Translations under genes and position numbers: made by a program
In this document: in pieces, positions 48,500 through 63,307 of the stretch
Layout: each line of letters opens with the position of its first letter
Position numbering within the stretch: the stretch's first letter is position 1
Assembly (NCBI GenBank): GCA_020747065.1
Contig: JAGMVK010000006.1
Coordinates: 806,001-870,000 of the forward strand
DNA length: 64,000 nucleotides
Source of the DNA: Cadophora sp. MPI-SDFR-AT-0126
Taxonomy: Eukaryota; Ascomycota; Leotiomycetes; Helotiales; Ploettnerulaceae
Direction: 5' to 3'
Notes under the pieces: generated by a model
Database searches by the model: none
Seen by the model: the letters and a program-made list of their open reading frames with translations, nothing else
What the model was told of the DNA's origin: nothing

Positions 48500-51130
48500 A
48501 GTGGCCTCTAAACCTAACCTTCTATCTTCATAGTTAAGGTATTAGTGTTAATTAGCTCTTAGAGAGCTTTATTTAGTACTATCTTTATTATAGCATCAGT
48601 AGGATTACTAGTACTATTAATCTACTAAATCTCCGTCAGCTCCTTACGCTTATATAACTACTGAATTACTATAATATTAATTATTAAACGCTTCTCCTTT
48701 ATAGTACTAAGTTTAATAATACACTTATAAAGAGATAGGGAATCTGTATATACTATAGTCAGAAGCCGTGGGAGTCTAAGCTTATCCGTTACTATATTAA
48801 CAGTAGTTCTTAAAGCAATTAATATATCGATTCCTACTATTATAGTATATAGCTCCGAAGTAAGTATAGCACGCGTTACTCTCTTATACTTTATAGAGCT
48901 TATATAAATAATATTACTAGAGAAGGTAAATTCCGAATCCTCCTCTATTTCTAATCCGATTATTACTAGAAACCCGATCTATAAGCTTAGATCCTTATTA
49001 TTAGTAAATAATCTATCGATAAAGACGTAAAGTCTAGTAGAGTATAGGTCCACTAGTATATACTATAAACCTCTCTCTGTGTTATCTATTTACTATTAAA
49101 GATATTAGTTCAGGGCCTTTATGTCTTCTACTATTAGATCCTAATATTACGCTATTACTAATAAATTAAAAGTAGCTTTAGGTTAATAGATTATTATAAT
49201 ATACGCGCTGCGAGTTTATTATTCTATATATACTTTCTTATAATCTAGCGCTATTATATTAATTAACTCTAGTCTTATTCCTTAACCTTTCTACGATATA
49301 TAAATATTATTCCTAGCTAAAGTAATAGTATATCTGTTAAACGTAATAGATTTAGAGGGGTTTAGAACCTGAATCAGTTTTATTAAGAAATTAGCTTTCG
49401 TAATCCCTTCCTGCTCTCGTACTAAGAATTCATTATCTCCGAGGATTAACGTGTTATCTGTTTGCATTCTAATAATCCTAAAATCGTAGCTGTCTTTAGT
49501 ACTAATTAGTAAGTAAGAGTCATACGTTAATATTTCTATTTAAAGTTTTTCCATATAATATTTATAGTAAGTATTAAACCAGTAATTTCCGGATTCTAGT
49601 ATACTATAAAGAGGAAGCATTACTATAAATATCGTATTAGGAGAGAACTCATTTACGATCTCTTTAAGTAACTACGTAAGGATATTCCTAAGAAGTTTTA
49701 TTATTAACTAGATATAGACCTAAGTAATATCCCGAATTACTAAATATATATCAGATCTCTTTTAGATCTAATTCAGATATCTCATAGTAGTAACTAGTAA
49801 TATAATCAATCGCTAACTTACTTATTAAATAGTTAGAGATTAAGTTAATATCTCTTTCTTACCTTTATTATTAAAGTATTAGATAATAAGCCTTAATTTC
49901 TTATATAGTATTAATAATTCCTTACCTTTTACTTCGTCTACTATTCTTAATTTAAAGATATAGTAGCTTCTTACTCTAGGGTTATTTCTGGAAATCGGCA
50001 TAAAAACGCCTCTCTTAATAAGAGCCTTATACTTAACTTAACAGGACTACTAGAATAGTAAGCTAGGTATAGTAATCTTACCCTTTATATATAGCTTAAT
50101 TAATAGCCCTTAATCCCTTGTTTCCTTCTCAGTTAGAAACACGTTAGTATTATAGTTGTTATTAATTATTAGTAGTCCCGGGATTAGTTTTATAAATAGG
50201 ACCTTAACCGTGATTCAGGGGAGTTTCGGTACTATTTCGTAGGCTTTTTAAACTAGTGAGCTAAGCTTACAGGTCATATCTGGTACTTTTTCTTTCTTTT
50301 ATTCAACGCTAGATATATCTGTTTTAAATAAGCGTATAAATATTAATTAGAATATATATACTCTGCTGTTATCTATATTAATCTTATATACCTCGCTTTC
50401 TATTCCTAAGAAAATATATAGTTCTCTCTAGCTTTTCTTTTCTCGCTATACTAAAACTTAATCTTAAAGCCGGAGATTATAAATATATGTTATACCGGGG
50501 CTATTACAGGTTGCTAGCGTATTGTTAGCTTAGTGTTTAGTATATACCTTACGTACTTCTTTTATAGCCTTTTTAATAGTTTCTATACGTTACTAAATAA
50601 ACAAGTTTAAAGGATCTATTTCTATTATTCTAGGGTAAGCTCTAAAAACAAGTAGTATAAGAATTAAGCTATTCGGTCTAGCTATATTATTAATAGCTTT
50701 AATAGCTATTTATAATCGATCCTTATTACTTAGATCGGGATACTTTACTATAATGATTTTATAAGCACGCTTAAGTGGATAATAATACTATTCTACTTTG
50801 TTAACTAAGTAGTATGCCTCTACAAGTATAAGCTTTAGTGTACTTCCTACTGCTCTAAGTGCTCCCTAAAACTCCTTAGAATTAAAGTTAGTTCTATAAT
50901 TATAGATAACGAAGTTTAGGGGCTTAATATATATATCTATCTATATTAACTTAAAAGTATTAAAGGTAGCCTAAGCTATAGCTAATCCGGGGCGCCTTCA
51001 GAGTAGTTTCATAGCTCTGAACCCTGTGGCCTTATTAACTATATAAAGTGCATATCAGTTCCTAAATTATACTATATTAATATAGACTATATAATTGAAG
51101 TTAATATCGTCTTATAATTTAAAGCGAAAG
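48500..51130 (-). pseudogene. Degraded copia pol of element E
   Basis: The minus strand from about 51120 to 50300 reads as the integrase of a fungal Ty1/copia group: YALYIVNKATGFRAMKLL, FVIYNYRTNFNSKEF, VEAYYLVNKVE, AIKAINNIARPNSLI, then a beta-rich C-terminal part (LYIFLGIESEVYKI, about 50390). Reverse transcriptase and RNase H should lie at about 48.5-50.2 kb on the same strand. That part was only sampled, not resolved motif by motif. Stops are TAA/TAG at probable Gln/Trp codons. Confidence 0.7.
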
Positions 51131-52962
51131 CGATATAGAGTATCTACGTGTTTCTAGCAATACTTACATATCTCTTTAACTCGTAATATAATCTCGGAAT
51201 CAGAATTATAGCTTACTTAATCTAATAGGTATTATAACTATTATACTAATAGATAGCCGAATCTCCTATATAGCTAGCGAATCTCTATCTCTATTAGGTA
51301 GTACTTATTAATAGTACTATTTGAAGAATTAATAAGTTAATAATTTTAGTCTAAGAGTAGCTATAGATAATTATTCTTCTATATAATTAAGTACTTCTTA
51401 TTACCTTAAACTAATACATTCTATATATTATCGTAGTATACTCTCATCTTATCTATTTATTACAAGTATAGTAGGAATAGTACATCTATATCTATAATAT
51501 AGAAATCTAAAATTCTAACTAGAGTATTTATTATAGCGATTCTAAGGGAAGGTCGTGAACCTACTCTGAATTTAATCCGACTCTTACTCGACTCACTAGT
51601 ATTATATTTAATATTTCGAATCCGTTATAACACACGTAATTAATTAAGACCTCTAACGTTTTTATTAGAAGCGCCTATATTAATAAGAAGACCTTAGAAG
51701 AAATAGTCTATCTATTAAGTCGTATAAGCCTTATTTTCTAGAGGTTTCTAAATCCGGCTTTCTAAGATATAGGTAACCTTCTTCTCTTTAAGTTATTCTA
51801 TTACTTCTCGCGTATTATATATTACCTTACTAGCACTAAATATAGTTATAAAGTTAGCTAATCTATTACTATATCTACTATCTGAATCTATAGAGGTTTC
51901 ATTAATCCCGGAAGAAGTATCTTAGTTATTAGGGTTATCTAGGTTATCTCTTCTTAACTAACCCTAAATATCCCCTAAACCTGATCTGACTCCCTCTACA
52001 TATACTAAGTAAGCTTAAAATAATACCTCTATAAGTTTCATACCTTTAGCTTTTCATGTAGTAAAATATCGCGCTTTAGAGGCTACCTACTCCTTATTAA
52101 AATAGCAGCTACTATAATAGTCCATCTTCTTACAAATAATACACCCTATATAACCTAGCTTAAGCTTAAATGTAGTTCCGTGTTTATTAATTACGGAAAA
52201 CTTCATCCTTTAGTCCGAGTAGTAAGCCGTCTTATCCGTAATATAAGCACGGTATCAACTTAGCCCTGAATCAGTATATTTACCGACTTATGATCCCGGC
52301 TCATAAGCTATTTCCACGCTTAGAGCCGTGCGAAGACTATCTATTAATATAGGGAAAGTTAGTAGTGCTTAAAACAGTACTATCTTAAAGAGTAGGTTAC
52401 CTGAAACTCCCTATATAAGTTTATCACGTAAAGTTTTATCGTTCTGTATATTATTATCTTTAAGACTAAGTTAGATACTCTATAGCTCTCTAGTAAAGTT
52501 CTCTAACTAGACTAGAATTAGCTTACCCTTCTAGTAAGGTTTAGCTTAAAATAATAAGAAGGTTAAGCTAAACTATTAGCTAAGGAATTAGTTAGCTCTC
52601 TCTTCTATCTCGAAATTAGTACGTATTACTTTAATAAGTTCGTTAAAGTTATACCCTTTATTCTGAAGGTACTAGTAATAGTACGTAGATACTCTATCCT
52701 GAAGTATTATCAGAAATACCTAGTACTAAATATCATAATTAATACTTACTTTCTAGCAGAAGTCAGTAAAGATATATAGTTTCTTATTTAAGTAGTCTTT
52801 AGACTTACTATACTAAAGCTCTTTAGTATATATCTTACTAAAGTTCACTAGCAATTTCGATTAATCTTACGTTAGTATTTCTATAATATACTAAGGTAGC
52901 CGTATCTATTCTATATATAGTCCGATTATTCTTAGTACTATAAATAAGAGTAAAGATCTATC

Positions 52963-53172
52963 CTATAAGTACACTTCTAGAATTAGTACAGAGTTTAGTA
53001 ATAGATTCTTATTCAGTCTCCACCTTAGCGCTATATTTAGGGATTCTCTCCCAAGGGTAAATAAGAACTCTCTCTTTATACGAACTAGTAGTATCGCGGC
53101 GTATAGATTATTATCTAGAATAATAGTCCTTATATAAGTAAGGGTTATAAGATAGTCTAAGATCTGAGACAC
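52963..53172 (-). pseudogene. Open fragment of element E gag region
   Basis: A 69-codon open stretch on the pol strand (LITLTYIRTIILDNNLYAAI, then LGRESLNIALRW), between the 5' LTR and the integrase. Its position suggests gag. It is only a surviving open patch in a broken frame, not a gene of its own. Confidence 0.4.
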
Positions 53173-54079
53173 CTTAGCTCTTAGGAAATTACTCCTTAAT
53201 AGAATATATTAGTGTAATCCCTCTTCCTTATCTAAAGGAGTCGATTTAGTAGAATCAATTACTATAGTTAGCTTATTACGTTGAGATAATAGTAGTATTC
53301 CTTAATAAAGTGTTTAGGTAGTTGAAGCTATCGCTTAGCGAGGGTTCTAAATATAGTCTAGTACTATATCAGGAGCGTTCCGAATCTGTAACTCCAGCTA
53401 TTCTTCCAGCTAAAAGTTAGTTTCAGCTCGAGCTATCTAAGCGAGTATAACTGTAATTAGTATCTTATCCTTCCGTACGAATACGCTATTTACTCGTAAC
53501 GTGTTACGTAAGTATATTCGTTCTACCTTCTTAATATAAGTAAAGTAGCCTAGAGACTAATTTCTGAAATATTCCTAAAAGTCTAGGAATAAGAATTCGC
53601 CCTTAGAATAGCTATCGCAGAAGTTCTTTTAAAACTCCTATAAGAGCTTCGTAGTATTATCTAATAGCGTTTCCACTAGTCGCAGTCCTAACTATATCAC
53701 TACTACTTTCGCCTCTACTCCTATAGCTATCTCTTCCTCTCTCTTACCCTGATCTGAAGTAACTAGTGTTTCTTCAGCTATAATTTATACCTGATTTAGT
53801 AGTGTCTCGGAACTAATACTTAATTTTTACTTAGAATTTCCTTAGCTAAAGTTAAGTAATTAACTTAACGATTATCGAAGAGGAATCGTTGCTATTATTA
53901 TACGTACTACTGTACGAGATTTATAGTCTAAACGTAATACTAGTCCCCTCCTACTAAATCGTTAATTATTAATTCAGGTTTAAAGATAGCCCGAAAAGTA
54001 CAGCTAAGTACTTAACATTAAGTCGCTACTTATCCTACTATGACCTATCTATTTATAGTTCGTATTAACTACTGATTAG

Positions 54080-54296
54080 TGTTAGTTTAATACTAAATAT
54101 AAGCTAAGAATTAAACGTAAATATTATATATATATATATTAAGCTTAATAGTGTAGAAAATCTGTCTTTCTTCTAAGAGGAGGTAGGAGGTACTAGACTA
54201 TATACTGCCTCCTAAAACGCCACTGAATTACCCTTGTAAGTGGTCCTACCTTCTATTCTAGCTAAGACATGCTTTGGATAGGCCTGCGGACTAACA
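54080..54296 (-). repeat. LTR of copia element E (5' in pol orientation)
   Basis: 217 bp from TGTTAGTTTAATACTA to GGACTAACA, giving perfect 6-bp inverted ends TGTTAG/CTAACA. It is followed by the AGTAT duplication. Confidence 0.9.
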
Positions 54297-54877
54297 AGTA
54301 TAATATAGAATATAAAAACTACTAATTAAATTAATTCTAGTAAACTTATAATATAAATACTCCCTTTTAGAATAGAGCTTATTATAGCTTACTTAGTTCT
54401 CTTATTAGTATTAATACTATTACTTCTATCTCCTTTTCTTTATAATTACTAATAAACTTTATATTAAAAGAGAATCTTTATTACTCTTATTAAGTATATA
54501 TCCCTTCTCTTAGAAAGACCTTAAGAAGTATAAACTTTATTACTATTAAAAAGCTTATAATTATTAATCCCCTAATTATTATAGCTTATATAAAAATCGT
54601 ATTACTATAATAAATAATATATTAAAGTATAGTATTAAGAATAGAAAATTCTATACTTTTTTATAAAAAACTTAGTAGAAATCCCGAAGTATTAGTACTA
54701 TAATATATTAATAAAGAAGCTATAATCTTATTTCTAAATAATAAAGAACTATTAAAGGAACTATAACTGAAGTTTAAGTACTTAGTTACTCCTATAAACT
54801 TAGCTTTATTTAAGCTATTTCTATATAAGGAAGATATAACTAATAGCTATAAATTCTCTAATAAACTATAAGTATAA
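54297..54877. mobile_element. Probable family B interior, piece 2
   Basis: AT-rich sequence between element E and element A', continuing the DNA cut at 46622. No domain recognised. Confidence 0.45.
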
Positions 54878-55072
54878 TATCGAACGCGCTTTATCAGAAG
54901 TTACATCTGGTCTAGTGTATACTTAGTAAGTATACTATATATATATAATATGCTCTTAGGCTCTCCCTTAAGGAGATAATGCTTTTTTAAATATATCTTT
55001 TTATATTATACTTTTACTTTAATTAGGAGATCTTATTTCTTTAATCTAGCTTACTTATATTACTATATAATA
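54878..55072 (+). repeat. 5' LTR of copia element A'
   Basis: 195 bp starting TATCGAACGCGCTTTATCAG. The inner end TACTATATAATA is the C-to-T/G-to-A form of TACTGCACGACA seen in the 3' LTR. Confidence 0.88.
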
Positions 55073-56899
55073 GTTAAGAATTATATTCTATCTTATTATT
55101 TACTTAGTATAAATATAGTTTTATAGCTTTAATTAAGCTATTAAAAGAAGACTTTTTTAATTATCTTTTTTAATCTATAATCTTTCTATTACTATATCTC
55201 TTATAAACAATTCTAACTCTAGAAAAGTACTTAACTCTAATACTATTTACTTAAAACTAGAGAATTTCCTTACTTAACTTAAGTATTTAACTCTTAGTAC
55301 TAATATCCTTAGATTATAATTATTTATTAATTTAAATACTCTAGATACTTTATTACTATCTTAAATTATTAATAAAATACCTTGAACTATAAAGTAAATC
55401 GCTAAGGATTAGAATACTCGCTTATTTTAATCTTATAATATAAATTATATTAAATACTTAAAGAATCTTAAAATATAAGTAGAGAAATCCTTATTAACTT
55501 TAAATAGTTTTTAGAGTAATACTTCTAAAACTAAGATATAGTCTTAGATATAAATAGTAGGAGGACTATTTTTACTAGATTATATACCTAAAGCTTTATA
55601 TAAACTTAAGATTATTAAAAGCTTTAATTATAAATTTACAGTTAAATTAGAATCCGAGCTTTAGAAAATAAATATTTTTATTTAGTAACTTTAGATAATA
55701 TAGTATTAAAAGCTTTACAAATAGATTAAAAAAATTATAATAAGGTAATACTTTAAAATTATAAATATAGAGATTATTTTAAGCGGAGATTTTAATATCT
55801 AAGCCTTACTATAAGTATTAAAATATATTCTTAACTAAACTAAGATAATAATCTAATTAATAATAAAAAGTAAGTACTAAGTTTCCCTTAAAGTAGTTAA
55901 TAGAGCTAAGACTAATCTTAAAATATAGATTATATCTTACTAAGAGCTTATTTATAAGAATATCTTATATTATATTCTAAAAATTAATAGAGCTCTTAGT
56001 ATTACTAATTTCCTAATTACTATAAGTAACTTTAATTATATATAATCTTATAAATACTTTCTTAGCTTTAAAGAGGCTAATAATCTTAAAAGCTTATAAT
56101 TATATACTCTTATATAGCTCGTAAGACTTTTTTATACTAAGGAAGTAGATATTTAATATTATAAGCTTATAAATAGAAAGGAAAAGAAATATAGATATTT
56201 TACTACTCTTAGTAAAAGAAGTAGTAATACTAGTATTAATACTATAATAGCTCTAGAGTCTAAGAGTACTAGTAGAAATAATATAATAAGAAATAAGTAT
56301 CTATACTTAAAGGATTACATGTATAGTTAAGCTTTAAAGAATTATATAAAGCTTTAGTTTATAATTTATAGTAAAACTTTTTTCTATATAAGAAAGAGAA
56401 AGCTCTTTATATTAGATATAGCTATTAAAGAAATCTGTAATTACTTTATTATTAATAAATAGAAAATACTAAGATTAAATTTTAGTAAGGGAACTAATAG
56501 AGTATTATTACTAAGTATAGAAAGCGCTCTTAAGAGATAAGAATCTAATAAAGCTTAAGGAAAATTAAAAGAAGTATTTCCTAAAAATCTAATAGATAAG
56601 GGTAAGATATCTTCTAGTAATTTTATTATAATACTTCTAAGCTTAAATAAAGCTTTCTAGCTCGGAATCTACTTTACTTAGGAATTATATAGATATTACT
56701 CCTTATTTATAAGTATACTACTTAATAATTATAAAGTTATAAACTTTATTAATAATATATTCTTATTAAAGCTTAGTATATTTATTAAGGTAGGTCTATA
56801 AGATATTATTAAGTATAAAAGCTCTTAATTACTAATTATTAGATATAGAATACGTATTTTAAAAGATATTCTTTAAGGCCTAAATAGAAAGACCTTTAA

Positions 56900-59800
56900 T
56901 CTTACGCTTACTAAAGTAGTTATTATTAAAGGTTTTTATATAAATATTATTTTAGAAGCTCGCTTATAGAATATTAGATTATAATACTATAAAATAGATT
57001 ATATACTATACTAATATAATAATACTTAGCTTATAAGTAATTACTTAGTTATTTAAAAGCTTATTTATAAGTTTAATCTTATATTCTTTAAATATAATAA
57101 GTATTTAAATTATTTATTAAATTTAAGTAAGATCCTATATAGTAAAGTAAGTATTATTATATTTTCTAATACTAGCTACTAAAAGCTATATACTTTTTAT
57201 CTATTACGTAATTATAGTATAACTCGCTTAGATATAGAAAAGTTATAGTATTTATAAATTAAGTACTTAAGTCTAAATATTCTTTAAAAGTTAGAAAGAG
57301 CTTTTAAGAGTATAAGATTCTTTAATATTATTAAATATTTAAAGTATAAGTAATATATACTAGTATATACTTTATAAATTATATCTTACTATTTAAATAA
57401 GTGATAATTAGTAAAACTATTTTAAAGGATTAATTAGGATCTATTTAACTTTTTAGTTTACTTTAGAAACTACTCCTAACTCTTTATACTTAAATATAAG
57501 TATAGCGGATTACTTATTAATTATATACTCTAATTAAAAATATATAATAAGGTATTTAAATACATTAAAAGCTTTAAATATTAAGTATAGATTTAGTTTA
57601 GACTTTTAATCTATAAATTTAAGTATAATTAAGAAAAAGTAATTATTACTATTTAAGGATTTATAAGATATAAGATATAAGGAAATAAGCTTAGTATTAA
57701 GCTTAAGATCTTACTAACTATAACTTATAAACTAAATAGTATAGTAGAATAAGCTAGCTAAGAGGTAATTATAAGGGATATTAAAATATAGTTATTTATA
57801 AATCTTTCTAAGAAACTTAAACTTAAATATATACTAGTAGGTATTTATTTATATAATAAATATTTAAATTATATATAAAATTAAAGATTACTACTTAAAA
57901 TAAATAATTAGTAGTTCTATAACTACTTTTAATAGTATAATCCTACGATTATTATAAGATTAATAATAGATTTTAAACTTAACTAAAATAAGATTTATAT
58001 CTTTAGATATAAAGTATATTTATTAATAGTAGAATAAGTACTTAGATAAGAAAAAAAAGCGTTTAAAATTAAACCTTATATATATATTAAGTATTTTATA
58101 AGTTTCTATACTTCTAATATCTATAAGATCTAAGTACTATAACTTAATTAAATTATTATTATATAAAATATTTACTTTAATAAAGAGAGCTTTTATATCT
58201 CTAAAGAAGAGGAGATAGAGATTTTTATAAAAGAAGCTTAATTTCTTATAGAGCTTTTATAGAATAAAGAAGTAATAGAATATATCTTTAGTCTTATAAA
58301 GGATATTTTAGAGGATATACTAAATAAGTATATAATTACTTCAGATAAAGGGATTCTACTTAATCTAAGGGAAGAGTAGATATAGGAAGCTTAACCTAAA
58401 ATTATTACTAATAAGAGTTAAAACTTAAAGGTAAAAAATTATACTAAAAATTCAAGTATTATAATTAGACTTTTAACTTTAAGAGCTATACTTGAATTAG
58501 AAAGTACACTTAATTAAGGTAGTAAGTAGTTATTACAGAGCGTATTAAATCCAGGACTTATATTAAGTATAGTATAAGGTTTAGTAAAAGTAGACTAGAG
58601 GAAATATAAGTAAGTCCTAGATTTAGTAATAAGTATATAATAAGACTAAGCGCGGAGTCTACCTTATTCTTTAATAATTAAGATTTGAATTCTAATTAAG
58701 CCTCCTTTAATAGTAACTACAGAATTAGAATTAGTACTAGTACTATTAAGAGCTTTAAGTAAGTATTAAGATATTAGAATAATAAATGCACTTAAAGTAA
58801 TAAGAATAATAATACACTTATAGATATTAAACTTAATAAATAATCTATTAAGTGAATTACTTAACTTAAATACTAAAGCTAAAAGTACTAAAAGTAAATA
58901 AGTAAGTGAAAGAAGGTGTAAAAGAAGTAAATATAGTAAAGTATTTATAATACTTACTACTTTACTTTAGAAAGCGTAGAAGAATTAGTTAAATATTAGT
59001 AGTAACTTAAAGCTTAAGGGTAATCCTTTTAAGAAAGTATATAAAAGTTTAGTAAATAAAGTAAATTAATTACTCGCTATATTTATACCTAATTAGTATA
59101 TAATAGTAAAAGAGTAAAAGGAACTACGAAGGTCTACTTAAATAATATATATAATTATTATAGTAGCTATTTAAGAAAATTATCTAATACTAAGTAAGAA
59201 GATCCTACTTCTTAAAATTAAGATTTAAGATCTACTACTAGAACCTAAAAAATAAAATAATTTTAAGAATTACTTAATAAAGTAGTAATTTATAAAGGAT
59301 ACGTATCTAGAAATAAGTAATATAAAAAAATAAAGATATTAAATACTAAAAGTATTTAATTTAAAACTTATAAGCTCACTAATTCCTTTAATATAGGTTT
59401 TTAAGTATAAAATAAATAAGAATAGATATATTAATAGATATTAATTATATATTATTATATATAGTAATCTTTAAAATAAAAGTATAATTATCTTAATCTA
59501 TATAAGTACTCTTTCCTTAAAGTTATTTTATATTATTATAGTACTTATAATAAAGTTTAATCTAGAGATTAAGTATTTTAATATAATTAATATATTTATT
59601 AATATACTTAAAGATATAGATAGTAAAATTATATATTACTATTTTTTTCCTAGATTCTAAAAGCTTAAGTTTATATTATAAGTAGATTAAGCGCTCTACA
59701 GAATAAGAGACTTTTTATACTTATAATATAAGTATATAAGTAAAACCTTAATAAACTTAGAACTCTCTTTATACTTAGAGGAGCCTTATATATTTATAGA

Positions 59801-60850
59801 TATAGAGTATAAAATACTAGTTCTCTTTTATATAAATAATATTTAAGTACTTTATTATTAAAATAATTAAAAGCTTAAAAAAAAGATTATTAAATAATTA
59901 AAGAAAGTATATAATATATATAATCTTAGAAATATTTAATAATTCTTAAGTATTAAGGTAATTTATAATAAAAAGCTTAAAACTATCTTCTTTATTTATA
60001 ACTAATATATTAAAAAGATTATATTTAAGTTTAAGTTAATAAATAGAAAGTACTTAAATATATTACTTTTACTTATTAATCTTTAAAAGAATTAAGGATA
60101 AGCTACTAAGAAGCAGATTAAAGTATACTAAGAGTATATAAGCTTAGTATTATATACTATAATTATTATAAGACTAGATATAGTATTCGCTACTATAGTA
60201 CTCTTAATATTTACAATAAATTTAAGCGTTAAGCACTTTATTACTATATATTAGCTAGTCTATTACCTATATAAAATACGCTTTTTAAGTATTATATATA
60301 GTAGAAAGTATAGAAGATCTTTAGTATATACGTTTAATATATCTTTTACTAATAATACTGAATTAAGATAATTATCCTAAGGATATATAATTATAATATT
60401 TAGTAGTCTAGTAATCTAGAAAGTAGGATTACAAGCTATAGTAATAACTTTAATTACTAAAGCTAAAACTCTATTATTAGAGTATATAAGTAAAGAAGTT
60501 ATAACTCTATAAAGATTCTTTTAAGATCTAGCATTAGATATTAGTAAGATTTAGGAGATTTTTTATAATAATTAATAAATAATTAAACTTATTATAAGTA
60601 AAAATAAGAGAATCTTAATAAAGCTTTACTATATAAATATTTAAAATATATAATTAAAGTAAGAGTATACTTAAGGATTATTTAAGATTATATATATTTT
60701 AATAGTTAATATACTTACTAATAAGCTTATAAAGAATTTATCTTACTAGAAATTTAAGTACTTTAGAGCTTTTTTAAACTTTAAGGATTATAGAAGTAGA
60801 AGAGCTTTAATTATACTTATTTAAAAGTTATATTTAAAAAAGGATATATA
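56900..60850 (+). pseudogene. Degraded copia pol of element A'
   Basis: The plus strand reads as copia integrase at about 57415-57900 (NYSQLFILKYKYSGLLINYI, then ITYKLNSIVEQASQEVIIR). Reverse transcriptase follows at about 59930-60340 (VYQEYI, IIIIRPDIVFATIVLL, LVYYLYKIRFL) and RNase H to about 60850, with TAA/TAG replacing Gln. It is equivalent to 38040-41950 in A. Confidence 0.75.
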
Positions 60851-63112
60851 AACTTTTTATTTATACTTTAAATAAAAAGGATTATTCTAGTAAATACTCT
60901 AAAGATCTAAGAAAACCTAGTAAAGCTTAGCTGAAATCTAGTAAAGTTTAATAAGAATTCCCTAAATTAATATAAAGATCTAGCGTAAAGCTTAATAAAA
61001 TCCTATAAACTAGTATAAAGATTTAAGTAAATCCTTTAAAAATTCTATAAATTATCTTATAATCCTACTAAATCTTACTTATTAACTTATTATTAATCTT
61101 ATAATATTTATAAAAGCTTATATAAGTTCCTTATACTTTAGTTTACTTAATTTACTTCTATTATCCTTATTATTATCTTAGTGTTTTAGTAGTTTCTTTA
61201 TTACTTATATAAACTCCTTTATAAATATATTATTATTATTATTTTTATCTAAAAGCTTTAAATCATCTAACGTAACGTGAAGTACTATATAATATTTCTT
61301 AATTTCCTACTTAAGAATTAGTAGTATAATTATAGAAATAGAATAAAGAACTTATAGAAGAAGACGTATTTTAATTAAGTATATTAATTAAATAATAAGC
61401 TAGAGATAAGATATAAGGTAGAATAAGAGAATAAGTATAGCTAAAAGTGTAGTTATAATAACAGCTATTAATAGTAGTAATATTAGTGTAATAGTAATCG
61501 CGATCTTTTTTCTTAGATATAGTAAATTATATATATTTTAAGTATAGATTAGTAAACTCCTTTCCTATTTATATTATTAGTATATATTAAAATAAGTAAT
61601 TATATTAAGTGTGAAAAGAATAAGCGTAAGCTTACCTTATTATCTTTTAACTAGAGATTTTATACACTTAGTAGTAGTCTTAGGAATCGATTTAGTAAGC
61701 TTAAAAGAAATAGAATTAGTATTATAAAAAGTTTCTAGTATAATAGTAATACACTTTTTTCTAGCTTTATACTTAAGTATAAGAGATAGATCTTCTTAAA
61801 CCTAAAGATAATTAAATATACACCTAAGAAGTAATAGTAAAGGGCGTGTATAAGTAAAAAGAATAATAGTATTACTATTATTAAAGCTAGAAAAATTAGT
61901 AAAATCACTATTATTATCCTAAATAAAAGGATTATTATTATTATTATTAGAGTACTTATTCTTACTAGACTACTTATTTTAGCTAAAAGACTTATTCTAA
62001 ATAGAAAACTTATTTTAGCTAAATAATACTATACTAAAACGCTTAGAGCTAGTAGAAATCTAATTAACTAATTTAATATTAGATCTACTAGTAGATTATA
62101 TATTAGAGGTATTATTATAAAAAAATAAAGATCTAGTAATAAGCTTAAGCTTACTCTTATCTTTATTATTATCCTAAGTATATATTAGTATATAAGCTTT
62201 AAATAATTATAATTAAAGATAAATATAAGTATTTAAAAAAGAAATAAACTTCCTTAGACTACTTTACGAGTTTAACTTATATTACTTAAATTAGTAACTT
62301 ACTCTCTTATATAATATATAAGTTTAGTAACTCTATAATTATAATTAATAAGAGATTATAAAAGAGTTTTAGAAGATATCTTAAAGTAATTTAAGGCTAT
62401 AGTAATCTTTTTATATAAATTTAAAGAAAAAAAATAAGAGAAAAGATATAAGACATAAAGAAATTTATAATATATTAAAAGCTTAAAAGTTTAGAAGTAT
62501 AGAAAAATCTAGAGTTAATATACTTTAAGAAAGTATATAATTACTTAAGAAATATATAATTACTTATTAATATATAGCTAATTAGAGCGCGCTATTATAT
62601 ACTATTTACTAATTTACTTCTAACCTTTAGTATATCTTCTTAAAAGATTACTAATTCACTTTACCTCTACTAATTAATACTTATTCTAATTTAGCTACTT
62701 ATATTTAGTAACTATAGAGCTTTACTTAAATTCAATAATAATTACTTATCTATACGCTTCTTAATTTATATATAATTATAAACTAGATTATTTTATATAA
62801 TCTTTAGAATTAAATCCTTTATTATTCTTTTATTTATATTCTCTAACTAGATTATTCTACGTATATATTTATAATATAAAGATATATTATACACTAGACT
62901 TATATAATCTTTATTTACTTATTTAATTATAATATATTTATTTATACTTTTCTTTATAACTTAGGTATATATATTATAAATATATATTTATAATTATTAT
63001 ACTTATTTAAGGAGTATATATATATATATAAGGTACTCACTACTTTAGACTTAATCTTTATTTATGTAAATTTAATAGTAAGACTCTTAGACTTAAGCTT
63101 ACTATAAAGGTA

Positions 63113-63307
63113 TATTAAACACGCTCTATTAGAAGTTATATTTAGTCTAGTATATACTTAGTAAGTATACTATATATATATAATATACTCTTAAGCTCTT
63201 CCTTAAGGAGGTAACGCTCTTTTAAATATATCTTTTTATACTATACTTTTACTCTAATTAGGAGATCTTATCTCTTTAACCTAGCCTACTCGCACTACTG
63301 CACGACA
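63113..63307 (+). repeat. 3' LTR of copia element A'
   Basis: 195 bp ending CTCGCACTACTGCACGACA, the least mutated copy of this end. It shows that the LTR is 195 bp and not 190 bp. Confidence 0.88.

Larger units (their letters stand above)
46623..54296 (-). mobile_element. Full-length Ty1/copia retrotransposon E (7.67 kb)
   Basis: Two 217-bp LTRs (46623-46839, 54080-54296) begin TGTCGG / TGTTAG and end CTAATA / CTAACA. An exact 5-bp target duplication AGTAT flanks the element (46618-46622 and 54297-54301). Pol is on the minus strand. E is noticeably less degraded than A, A', B and C, but every long frame has TAA/TAG stops. The only sizeable open gag-side segment is 52963-53172 (69 codons). 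A plus-strand coding-like segment sits between pol and the left LTR. Confidence 0.9.
54878..63307 (+). mobile_element. Full-length Ty1/copia retrotransposon A' (second copy of family A, 8.43 kb)
   Basis: 195-bp LTRs at 54878-55072 and 63113-63307. The outer ends read TATCG (mutated TGTCG) and CGACA. TATAA flanks both sides (54873-54877, 63308-63312). It is collinear with the reverse complement of A along its whole length, with pol on the plus strand. Both family A copies used a TATAA/TTATA target. It is fully degraded. Confidence 0.9.
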
